Source of the DNA: JADJPL01 sp964607915
Lineage (GTDB): Bacteria; Bacteroidota; Bacteroidia; Chitinophagales; Saprospiraceae
Length of the DNA: 28,423 nt
Assembly (NCBI GenBank): GCA_964607915.1
Contig: CAZSMU010000033.1
Span: 1 to 28,423, forward strand
Reading direction: 5' to 3'
The notes under the pieces were generated by a model. That model saw only the letters and a list, made by a program, of their open reading frames with translations. It was not told the origin of the DNA and did no database searches. Positions 22,397 through 28,423 of the stretch are shown in pieces (positions within the stretch are counted from its first letter, which is position 1; every line of letters starts with the position of its first letter). Position numbers and translations under genes: made by a program.

Positions 22397-23764
22397 ATGA
22401 ATCAAAGTCGCATTTTTTTGCTTGCGCTGTGTCTGTGGGTCGGCGCATCGGCCCTGCAGGCCCAGGAAACGGTCACGCTTCGCTGTGAAGTAGGCAATTG
22501 CGGGGGTAGCCTTGGACTCTATACCTTCGATGGCTTTTCCTTCCGGCAAATTCAGCGGGCGAACGCCGCGGCAGGCAAACTACAGCTTTTTGAATTCAAA
22601 GTGCCCGCCTCGGCTCCTCAAATCTACTATGCAGGGCCTCTGGCAGACGATGCCCGCCCCCTGGTGCTTTCCTCCGATGAGAAGCTGGTTGTGCTCAAAG
22701 GCAATTGCGGGGATCTGCGCAACGCTGAAATAACGGGTTCAAAGCGCAACCAGGATTATGAAAGCGTCAAAAACAGGCTGGCAGAACTCAATAACAAAGC
22801 AGGCCAACTCTTGCGCAATTACGCCTACGCGGCCAGCGAACCCGAGAAGGCCGCACTCGAAGGGCAGATGAGGGAAGTGGATACTCAAAAAAAGACCCTG
22901 CTGGATTCCCTGCGCAACAGCAACGCGTTCCTGGGTCGCATCGCTGCCATCAGCACCTACCTGTCGTTTCCCAATAACAACAACGGAAAATACCCCTCCG
23001 AGGTGGAATATTTCGCCAACGAATTCTTTGGCCAAGCCGATTTCAAAGACAGCGGCTACGACGGTCTGCCCTGGGTGTATGAGGCGTTCGATACCTACGC
23101 CCAGACCCTGGCCAGCATTGGCCTGCCCGACGAGATGGTCACCGACTTCCTCAACGCACAACTCAACCGGATTCCCGTGGGCTCCTCCGCGCAGCAAATG
23201 GCATACGGCGGTATTCTGGCCGGCCTGGGTCAGGTCAAGCACGGCACCTACGCGACCTTTGCTCAAAAATTCATCGAAACCTTCCAGGATAAAGCCCCGG
23301 AAGCTGTCGCCAACGTAAAGGCAGGTCTCGAAAAAGCCCTGCGCCTGAGCGTGGGCTCCGTCGCACCTGATTTTTCACAACTCAAGCCGGACGGCGCCGA
23401 ACTGAAGCTGAGCAGCCTGCGAGGAAAGTATGTGCTAATCGATTTCTGGGCGAGCTGGTGCGGCCCCTGCCGCCGCGAAAACCCCAATGTGGTGCGCATG
23501 TACAACTTGTACAAGGATAAAGGATTTGAAATACTGGGCGTCAGCCTGGACAACAGCCGGGATCGCTGGCTGCAGGCAATCGAGCAGGATGGCCTGACCT
23601 GGCCCCATGTGAGCGACCTCAGGGGGTGGTCCAATGAAGTAGCCCAGATGTACGAGGTGAGCTCTATCCCCAAGACTATCTTGGTCGATCCCCAGGGACG
23701 TATTGTGGCCAAAGACTTGCGCGGCCCCACCCTGGAACGCATGCTGGCCCAACTTTTAAAGTAA
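22397..23764 (+). CDS. TlpA family thiol-disulfide reductase with long N-terminal domain
   Basis: The product is 455 aa from the ATG at 22397; the frame extends to 22316, but the signal peptide starts here. A signal peptide covers residues 1-23 (ending ALQAQ). Residues 25-110 resemble the DUF4369-type beta domain common in Bacteroidota periplasmic TlpA proteins. A helical linker spans about 120-315. The C-terminal thioredoxin domain (about 320-455) contains SVAPDFSQLKPDG, then DFWASWCGPCRRENP with the active-site pair Cys355/Cys358, and the cis-proline region SIPKTILVDPQG. Such proteins reduce or rearrange disulfides in the periplasm, for example during cytochrome c maturation or respiration-linked processes; the substrate is not evident. 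The next gene on the same strand starts 22 bases after the stop and is probably co-transcribed. Confidence 0.88.
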   Translation: MNQSRIFLLALCLWVGASALQAQETVTLRCEVGNCGGSLGLYTFDGFSFRQIQRANAAAGKLQLFEFKVPASAPQIYYAGPLADDARPLVLSSDEKLVVLKGNCGDLRNAEITGSKRNQDYESVKNRLAELNNKAGQLLRNYAYAASEPEKAALEGQMREVDTQKKTLLDSLRNSNAFLGRIAAISTYLSFPNNNNGKYPSEVEYFANEFFGQADFKDSGYDGLPWVYEAFDTYAQTLASIGLPDEMVTDFLNAQLNRIPVGSSAQQMAYGGILAGLGQVKHGTYATFAQKFIETFQDKAPEAVANVKAGLEKALRLSVGSVAPDFSQLKPDGAELKLSSLRGKYVLIDFWASWCGPCRRENPNVVRMYNLYKDKGFEILGVSLDNSRDRWLQAIEQDGLTWPHVSDLRGWSNEVAQMYEVSSIPKTILVDPQGRIVAKDLRGPTLERMLAQLLK

Positions 23765-23786
23765 CTAGCCCAAACTTTCCATCCGC

Positions 23787-24725
23787 ATGGGTATCGTATC
23801 CTGGCACTGCCGACCACTGGCGGTACTGATCTTCTTTTTACCGCTTTGGCCGTTGTACGGCCAGCCGGTCGCCGACAGCCTCCCGCCGGTGCGCGTCCTG
23901 GATATGGGCCTCGTTTTTCCCAACTACCGCTGGGAACTGGATCAGCGTGGAAAAAATGAGCTGCGCGAAAAATTCGGCGACGCATATTGGAGGGAAATCT
24001 CCGTTCAGGCACAGGAAAGTGCATGGCCCCTCTGGTTGCGTACCCGCACAGAACGCGATCAGAACCGGGATGCGCTCTGTGACTTGAAAGGATTTCTCCT
24101 CTCTTATTTCTCTTCGGACAACGCCCTGCTCTGGTTCCCCTCTGCAAAAAATGCGAAGCTCCCGGCCCGGCTGCAGCCGCAAAAAGACTTTTATCTCATC
24201 GTGCGGAAATCGGGCCTGGAGGTTTTGTCGCCAGACCGTACAGGACTGCCTGCCAACCTGGAGGCGCAACTCGACGTGCTGCTGCGCGCGTACCTGACGG
24301 GCTTCTCTACGTTGACCGATAGCAGCAGGGCTCCCATCCAGACGCTCGACGGCGAACAGTGGGCCACGGGTCTCCTACCGGAAGGAGCCCGTAGTGCATA
24401 TGTGGAGCGCACCTTCGATGCTGCGAAAGCCACGTCTTTTGTCGCGGTATTTCCCCCTGTGGGAAGCCTGGAAGATGCTGCCGCGCAGTTCCAAACCCTG
24501 GTGCAGCGGATCAGCGGTGCTGCTCCCTCTATTTGTCCCTTGGTGCGCAGCCGGGTGGCAAATGCCGAAAATCCCTACTATGTGCGCTTTTTTGCGCATG
24601 ATTTTGCGGGCGATATGGATCCGCGTTTTCGGAAAATGGTGCTGACGGTCGAGCTGATGAAAAGCTACGACCACACGGCGCGGCGGGAACAGCCGGTGTG
24701 GTATCCTCTCCTTACCCTGCGCTAA
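23787..24725 (+). CDS. Secreted protein of unknown function downstream of the TlpA-like gene
   Basis: The product is 312 aa. A signal peptide spans about residues 1-25 (hydrophobic PLAVLIFFLPLWPL, ending LYGQ). The mature protein is globular, mixed alpha/beta, rich in Trp/Tyr/Arg, with no transmembrane segment after the signal. Two cysteines (in ALCDLKG and SICPLV) could form a disulfide. I do not recognise a family or active site. The gene starts 22 bases after the stop of the TlpA-like reductase on the same strand, so it is probably in one operon and may be a thiol substrate of that protein (inference). It converges with the LolA-like gene with six bases between stops. Confidence 0.65.
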   Translation: MGIVSWHCRPLAVLIFFLPLWPLYGQPVADSLPPVRVLDMGLVFPNYRWELDQRGKNELREKFGDAYWREISVQAQESAWPLWLRTRTERDQNRDALCDLKGFLLSYFSSDNALLWFPSAKNAKLPARLQPQKDFYLIVRKSGLEVLSPDRTGLPANLEAQLDVLLRAYLTGFSTLTDSSRAPIQTLDGEQWATGLLPEGARSAYVERTFDAAKATSFVAVFPPVGSLEDAAAQFQTLVQRISGAAPSICPLVRSRVANAENPYYVRFFAHDFAGDMDPRFRKMVLTVELMKSYDHTARREQPVWYPLLTLR

Positions 24726-24731
24726 CGCTTC

Positions 24732-25433
24732 TTATTTGCCGGGTACTTCCTGGAAGACGCTGTCGGGCAGCTTTTGATTGAGTTTGTAGGCGGAAAAGGC
24801 CAGCTCGATAACGGCGAGCCCTTTTTCGGGAAGTTTCTGGTTCTTGCCCTTTGCGTTGAGGTCCACTGCCAGGGTCTTGGGTACCTTGAAGCGGGCAATG
24901 TCCATGCTGAAGGTGATGCGGTCGGGTAGTCCTTTGCTCTGTTGAGCGCCGTAAAACTGCTCGGCTGTGAGCACCCCGCTGGACCGGGTGGTCAGCTGGG
25001 ACTTCAGGATAAGGTGCCGCACGGGGTCCACCCATAAGCGGGCTAAGATGAGATCGGCGGCATTGTCGTGGGGAATGACGTTGATGACCGACGTCTTGAC
25101 GGAACCAATCTGCTCCTGACCGCTTAATACGGCCGTGAAGGCATTGGTGTCGCGCACGCTTTGCAGTGCAAAATAGGGATTCTGACGGGGCATGAACAGA
25201 ATGCCCGTGGCCTTGATGCGAAACTTGTCGGGTGCCTTGTAGAATACTTTTCCGCTCACCGGCTCAAGGGTCACAGAAGGTATGTTAAAGCGCATGTTCA
25301 AATCCGCACTGTAGTCCCTGACCTGGGCAAACTTCCGGTTGACTTCGTGAATGAGTGCCTTGGGCGAGCTTTGGCCCTCCAGCGCAGTGCCGCTGCACAG
25401 CAACAGCAGGAAAAGCAGGGATGCGTTTTTCAA
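24732..25433 (-). CDS. LolA-like outer-membrane lipoprotein carrier-fold protein
   Basis: The product is 233 aa if translation starts at TTG (25433). The frame has no nearby ATG or GTG before the signal peptide (KNASLLFLLLLCSGTALEGQ). This TTG overlaps the TGA of the upstream permease gene in a TTGA junction, which supports coupled translation. The mature protein follows the LolA/LolB fold pattern. It has a helix (SPKALIHEVNRKFAQVRDYSA), then alternating beta strands such as GKVFYKAPDKFRIKATG, VIPHDNAADLILARLWVDPVRHLILKSQL and RITFSMDIARFKVP. The half-barrel could carry a lipid or lipoprotein acyl chain across the periplasm. Length fits the family. No lipobox is present, so it is soluble. The operon with an ABC-2 exporter suggests transport of the same hydrophobic substrate. 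Confidence 0.65.
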   Translation of the reverse strand: MKNASLLFLLLLCSGTALEGQSSPKALIHEVNRKFAQVRDYSADLNMRFNIPSVTLEPVSGKVFYKAPDKFRIKATGILFMPRQNPYFALQSVRDTNAFTAVLSGQEQIGSVKTSVINVIPHDNAADLILARLWVDPVRHLILKSQLTTRSSGVLTAEQFYGAQQSKGLPDRITFSMDIARFKVPKTLAVDLNAKGKNQKLPEKGLAVIELAFSAYKLNQKLPDSVFQEVPGK

Positions 25434-26269
25434 CTTAAAATGTCTTTTTTGGAAAAATGAAAAAAGGAAACTCCTAAAAATACCGCGGTATGCCCTAAGA
25501 GTATCCCCATAGAGCGCAGGATAAGGGCGTAGTCCAGTGTGCTGTCGAAGAGGTTGCGCCAAACGATCATGTGCGTCGTGAATAAATAGGGCGTGATTCG
25601 CTCGAACAAAGGGGCCTCCATCGTGCCGATGATGGTGAACAGGATGATGACCGACATGGAGGCGATGATGGGCCCGATGGAATTATCTGTAAAACAGGAC
25701 AGCATCAATGCGAAGGTGGCCACTACCAACAGGCTCAGAAAAGCCGCACCAAAAGCGGCAAAGAAGCGCCAGAGGGTATCGCTGCCTTTGAGGATGACCA
25801 GCGCGTCGCTCTTCAATACGATGAGATCCCCGCTCCCAAAGAGAAAGAGGCCCCCGCCCAGCGCAAGCAGCCCAAGCCAGAGAATCAGGAAGAAGACGTA
25901 GATGCCGGCCGCACCGAATTTCGCCCACAAGACCTGCGTGCGCGAGTACGGCTTGGTGAGGAGCAGACGGATAGCCCCTGTAGCCGCTTCGCCGCTGATG
26001 AGATCCCCGGATACCAGGGCGACGAGCAGGGGCATCTGGACGATGAGGGTCTGCAGGATGATGAATGCGACGAGGTTCCCGTTGAGGATATTGCCTTGCA
26101 CGGAAAAGGACTGCTCCAGCGACTGCAGGATAAAGTCAATATAAGCGCTGCCGTCGAGCCAGAGGGCCAGTTCTATGAGCAGCACAATGGCGGTTATGGC
26201 TACGAAGCCAATGTAGCTCCTGGGTTTGGCAGCAATTTTGAAGAGCTCGGAGAACAATAGGGTAGTCAT
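25430..26269 (-). CDS. ABC-2 type transporter permease
   Basis: The product is 279 aa, predicted with six transmembrane segments (about 18-40, 65-88, 115-150, 168-195, 200-220, 250-272). The phrase SGDLISGEAATGAIRLLLTKPYSRTQVLWAK, here SGDLISGEAATG followed by LLLTKPYSR, is the typical loop of ABC-2/NosY/GldF-like permeases, with the E and PxSR positions conserved. It forms the membrane part of an exporter with the ATPase encoded six bases upstream. The stop overlaps the TTG start of the LolA-like gene by two bases. The substrate is unknown. Assignment to the gliding GldF protein is not supported by the neighbourhood, since no gldG lies beside it. Confidence 0.85.
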   Translation of the reverse strand: MTTLLFSELFKIAAKPRSYIGFVAITAIVLLIELALWLDGSAYIDFILQSLEQSFSVQGNILNGNLVAFIILQTLIVQMPLLVALVSGDLISGEAATGAIRLLLTKPYSRTQVLWAKFGAAGIYVFFLILWLGLLALGGGLFLFGSGDLIVLKSDALVILKGSDTLWRFFAAFGAAFLSLLVVATFALMLSCFTDNSIGPIIASMSVIILFTIIGTMEAPLFERITPYLFTTHMIVWRNLFDSTLDYALILRSMGILLGHTAVFLGVSFFHFSKKDILS

Positions 26270-26275
26270 AGCCTG

Positions 26276-27190
26276 CTATTGGGATTGCTCGGTAATGCGG
26301 AGGAAATAGTCTTCGAGGCCGCGCGTGGCGCGCACGCCGTACACGGGCAGCTCGTGGCTGCACAGCGCAGCCAACAGTTCAGGGATTTCTTCCCGCTGAC
26401 AGTGGAAGTCCAGGACGCCGGGCGCACTGCCGCGCAGGATGGCCGATAGCCGGGAGGCGCGTACGACGGCGGCTGCATGTTCCGCATCCGCTACCTCGAC
26501 GCGTACGTTGAGGTTGTCCTGGGCGGAGAGGAGCTCCGCTACCTTGCCCTGCACTACTGCCTTGCCTTTGTAAATGATGGCCATGCTGTCGGCGATGAGT
26601 TCGATTTCGCTGAGGATGTGGGAGGAGAGCAGTACGGTTTTGCCTTCCTGCCGCAACTGCAGGATGAGTTGGCGCAGCTCGATGATGCCCTGTGGGTCGA
26701 GGCCAGTGGTGGGCTCGTCGAGGATGATGAGTTCGGGATCGTGGAGGAGCGCCTGCGCCAGTCCAAGCCGCTGCTTCATCCCGTGGGAGTAGGCGGAGAC
26801 CCGGTCTTTTTCCCTGCCTTTCAAGCCCGTGAGTTCCAGTACATAGGCGATGCGTTGGCGCAAGTCGCGGGTCTGGCTGAGCGCCCCGAAGATGCGTAGG
26901 TTGTCCAGCCCGCTCAAGTAGCGGTAAAAGTCGGGCTTTTCGATGATGCAGCCGATGCGGCGCAGGATTTCGCTGCGGTGCCGATGCAGGTCTTTGCCGA
27001 AGAGTTCGATGTGGCCGGAGCTGGGCTGTATCAGCGAGAGCATCATGCGCAGCGTAGTGCTTTTGCCGGCCCCGTTGGGCCCCAGGAATCCAAAGACCTC
27101 ACCGCGGTTGACTACGAGGTCCATGTCGTCCACAGCGGTGAAGGTTCCAAACTTTTTCGTGACGTTTCGGAGGGCGATGACGTGTTCCAT
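26276..27190 (-). CDS. ABC transporter ATP-binding protein
   Basis: The product is 304 aa with all nucleotide-binding motifs: Walker A GPNGAGKST (37-45), Q-loop region ending near 85, a signature motif in variant form YSHGMKQRL (134-142), Walker B LIILDEP (154-160, catalytic Glu159), a D-loop (TGLDP, 162-166) and the switch histidine (His191). A C-terminal region of about 90 residues (from 215) contains a beta-rich domain often found on ABC-2 exporter ATPases. It energises the ABC-2 permease encoded six bases downstream. The gene starts the three-gene operon; the upstream spacer is 97 bases and shows no TAnnTTTG box. Candidate functions are lipid, polysaccharide or drug export, and the LolA-like third gene favours a lipidic substrate. 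Confidence 0.9.
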   Translation of the reverse strand: MEHVIALRNVTKKFGTFTAVDDMDLVVNRGEVFGFLGPNGAGKSTTLRMMLSLIQPSSGHIELFGKDLHRHRSEILRRIGCIIEKPDFYRYLSGLDNLRIFGALSQTRDLRQRIAYVLELTGLKGREKDRVSAYSHGMKQRLGLAQALLHDPELIILDEPTTGLDPQGIIELRQLILQLRQEGKTVLLSSHILSEIELIADSMAIIYKGKAVVQGKVAELLSAQDNLNVRVEVADAEHAAAVVRASRLSAILRGSAPGVLDFHCQREEIPELLAALCSHELPVYGVRATRGLEDYFLRITEQSQ

Positions 27191-27287
27191 GCACGTATAA
27201 TAATGCAGGGGGGAAAAAGTTCACGGCCCGCCTTTCGATGGGATGAGGGTTTCGGTATCGGGCTTATGGTGGGGTGGGGCTACCCGG

Positions 27288-28367
27288 CTACCCCATCAGG
27301 GAATGGTCGAGCAGGATCCAGTTTTCCGGCAGCCCGGGGGCGATTCTTCCGATGCGGTCTGCGCGGCCCACCGCGAGGGCGGGGTACAGGGTGGCCATGC
27401 GGATGGACTCCTCGAGCGGTATGCCTGCTTTTTGGGTGGCGTTTCGGACGGCCTCCTGCATGGTCAGAGAAGAACCGGCCAGGGTGCCTTGCTCGTCCAC
27501 GTAGTGGTCGCCGTTCAGCAGGAACCGATAATCGCCTGATCTGCTTTCGGTAACGGCATCGGTGATGAGGAACAGCCGGTCTCCGAGGATTTCTTTGCTG
27601 ATGCGCAGGGCGTTGAAATCGCAGTGGATTCCATCGGCGATGATGCTGGTATAGGGTTTATGATCGTAGATGGCACCTACCATCCCCGGCGAGCGCCCCT
27701 GGAAAGGACTCATGGCATTGAATAAATGGGTGCTGCAGGGGATACCCTGTCGGAACGCATCCATTGCCTGTGGATAGGTAGCGTTGCTGTGGCCGGCAGA
27801 GAGCGGGATTCCGCTTTGCAACAGCAACTGGAGTGTATCTGTCTCAAACATTTCGGGGGCCAGGGTGATATAGCTGATGGCGCCCTGACCTTGCCGCAGC
27901 AGTTCCCCGATGTCATCTGCCGTTGGTTTTCGTATATTTTTCAAGGGGTGCGCCCCTCTTTTTTCGGGATTGAAGTAAGGGCCTTCCAGATGGAGCCCAA
28001 TCAAGCCCTCACCGCCCTGGCTCCAATAGTCCCGGCAGGCTTGTATCGCTTGTAGCATGATGTCCCAGGGCGAGCAAGACAGGGTGATCTGAAAATGGCG
28101 GCCACCACCGGCCTGCACAGTCTGCCAGGTAGCTCGTATCGTATCCGCGGTAGGCTCGTTGTTGAACAACTTCCCGCTGCCACCATAAACCTGCAAATCC
28201 ACAAAGCCCGGGGCTATGCAGCGCCCTGTGTAATCGGTGTATTTGCCTTTTCCGTCCCATTCTTCAGCGGGGCCTGCGAAAACTATCCTATGGTCGTCTA
28301 CGGTAAGGGCCCCATTTGGGATGAGGCGTTCACCGGTGTGCAGGGTGGCGTGCAGGTAGGTATGCAT
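27288..28367 (-). CDS. nagA: N-acetylglucosamine-6-phosphate deacetylase
   Basis: The product is 359 aa and hydrolyses N-acetylglucosamine-6-phosphate to glucosamine-6-phosphate and acetate in the cytoplasm. It belongs to the amidohydrolase superfamily. PGFVDLQVYGGSG carries Gln59 where many amidohydrolases have an HxH pair; Escherichia coli NagA also has glutamine at this place. Further visible residues are the metal-binding glutamate in HLEGPYF (Glu128), the histidines in SAGHSNA (His193) and THLFNAM (His214), the substrate histidine in DGIHCD (His248) and the catalytic aspartate in ITDAV (Asp270). The length fits the family. It stands alone; no nagB is within the window. With the sialidase at the other end it suggests that the cell uses amino sugars, although the two are not linked in one operon. 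Confidence 0.92.
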   Translation of the reverse strand: MHTYLHATLHTGERLIPNGALTVDDHRIVFAGPAEEWDGKGKYTDYTGRCIAPGFVDLQVYGGSGKLFNNEPTADTIRATWQTVQAGGGRHFQITLSCSPWDIMLQAIQACRDYWSQGGEGLIGLHLEGPYFNPEKRGAHPLKNIRKPTADDIGELLRQGQGAISYITLAPEMFETDTLQLLLQSGIPLSAGHSNATYPQAMDAFRQGIPCSTHLFNAMSPFQGRSPGMVGAIYDHKPYTSIIADGIHCDFNALRISKEILGDRLFLITDAVTESRSGDYRFLLNGDHYVDEQGTLAGSSLTMQEAVRNATQKAGIPLEESIRMATLYPALAVGRADRIGRIAPGLPENWILLDHSLMG

Positions 28368-28395
28368 GGCTTGTCGTGTTTGGTAAATACAATGC

Positions 28396-28403
28396 CAAAA
28401 ATA
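28396..28403 (-). promoter_or_regulatory. -7 box TATTTTTG upstream of nagA
   Basis: On the minus strand TATTTTTG (28403 to 28396) matches the TAnnTTTG consensus and lies 28 bases before the nagA ATG. The corresponding -33 region is cut by the window edge. Confidence 0.5.
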
Positions 28404-28423
28404 GGGTACTGCTTCCGCTTACC

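Noticed and set aside
25430..27190. Gliding motility GldA/GldF pair
   Set aside because: The general ABC-2 architecture fits, but there is no gldG neighbour and the third gene is LolA-like, so the specific name is not justified.
27267..27290. GC-rich inverted repeat at the nagA stop codon
   Set aside because: Only about five to six bases pair and no T run follows on the minus strand, so it is not a convincing terminator.

Overview
The window comes from a member of the Bacteroidota, most likely a Saprospirales/Chitinophagales-type environmental bacterium (inference). Four things point there. A PorP/SprF-type outer-membrane protein, a PorE-like OmpA-family protein and a giant adhesin with a gliding-motility/type IX secretion type B C-terminal domain sit together. 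A TlpA-like reductase carries a long N-terminal extension. Shine-Dalgarno signals are absent. Many genes are preceded by the Bacteroidota -7 hexamer-like box TAnnTTTG. A run of 100 N (18400-18499) marks a scaffold join of unknown true size. No rRNA, tRNA, CRISPR array, transposase or phage gene was recognised.

Layout. 0.3-1.4 kb: a secreted GH33 sialidase (-). 1.7-3.7 kb: a small secreted protein, a membrane-anchored protein of unknown function and an HTTM (vitamin-K-carboxylase-like) multi-pass membrane protein (+). 3.9-5.3 kb: a PLP-dependent group II amino-acid decarboxylase (+). Between these genes lie three related copies of an imperfect palindromic intergenic element. 5.3-7.6 kb: a secreted penicillin-binding-fold serine hydrolase (-), divergent from a serine racemase/threonine dehydratase-like enzyme (+). 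7.7-8.7 kb: a secreted parallel beta-helix protein (-) with a clear terminator.

9.2-18.3 kb (+) is the accessory heart of the window: PorP/SprF-like protein, PorE-like OmpA/beta-propeller protein, a 1622-residue repeat adhesin with a type B sorting domain, and a small secreted protein. I read this as a self-contained type IX secretion cargo cassette: the adhesin is the cargo, the PorP/SprF protein its dedicated partner, and the OmpA-family protein an anchor to peptidoglycan. Seven tandem 79-80-residue repeats in the adhesin each keep one pair of cysteines.

18.4-20.7 kb: a TetR-family regulator (-) broken by the assembly gap, divergent from prfC (+). 20.7-22.3 kb: a family 2 glycosyltransferase and a small membrane protein (-). 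22.4-24.7 kb: a TlpA-type thioredoxin protein and an unknown secreted protein (+). 24.7-27.2 kb: an operon of ABC ATPase, ABC-2 permease and LolA-like carrier (-), the last with a TTG start overlapping the permease stop. 27.3-28.4 kb: nagA (-). Most other long open frames lie antisense to clear genes and were discarded.
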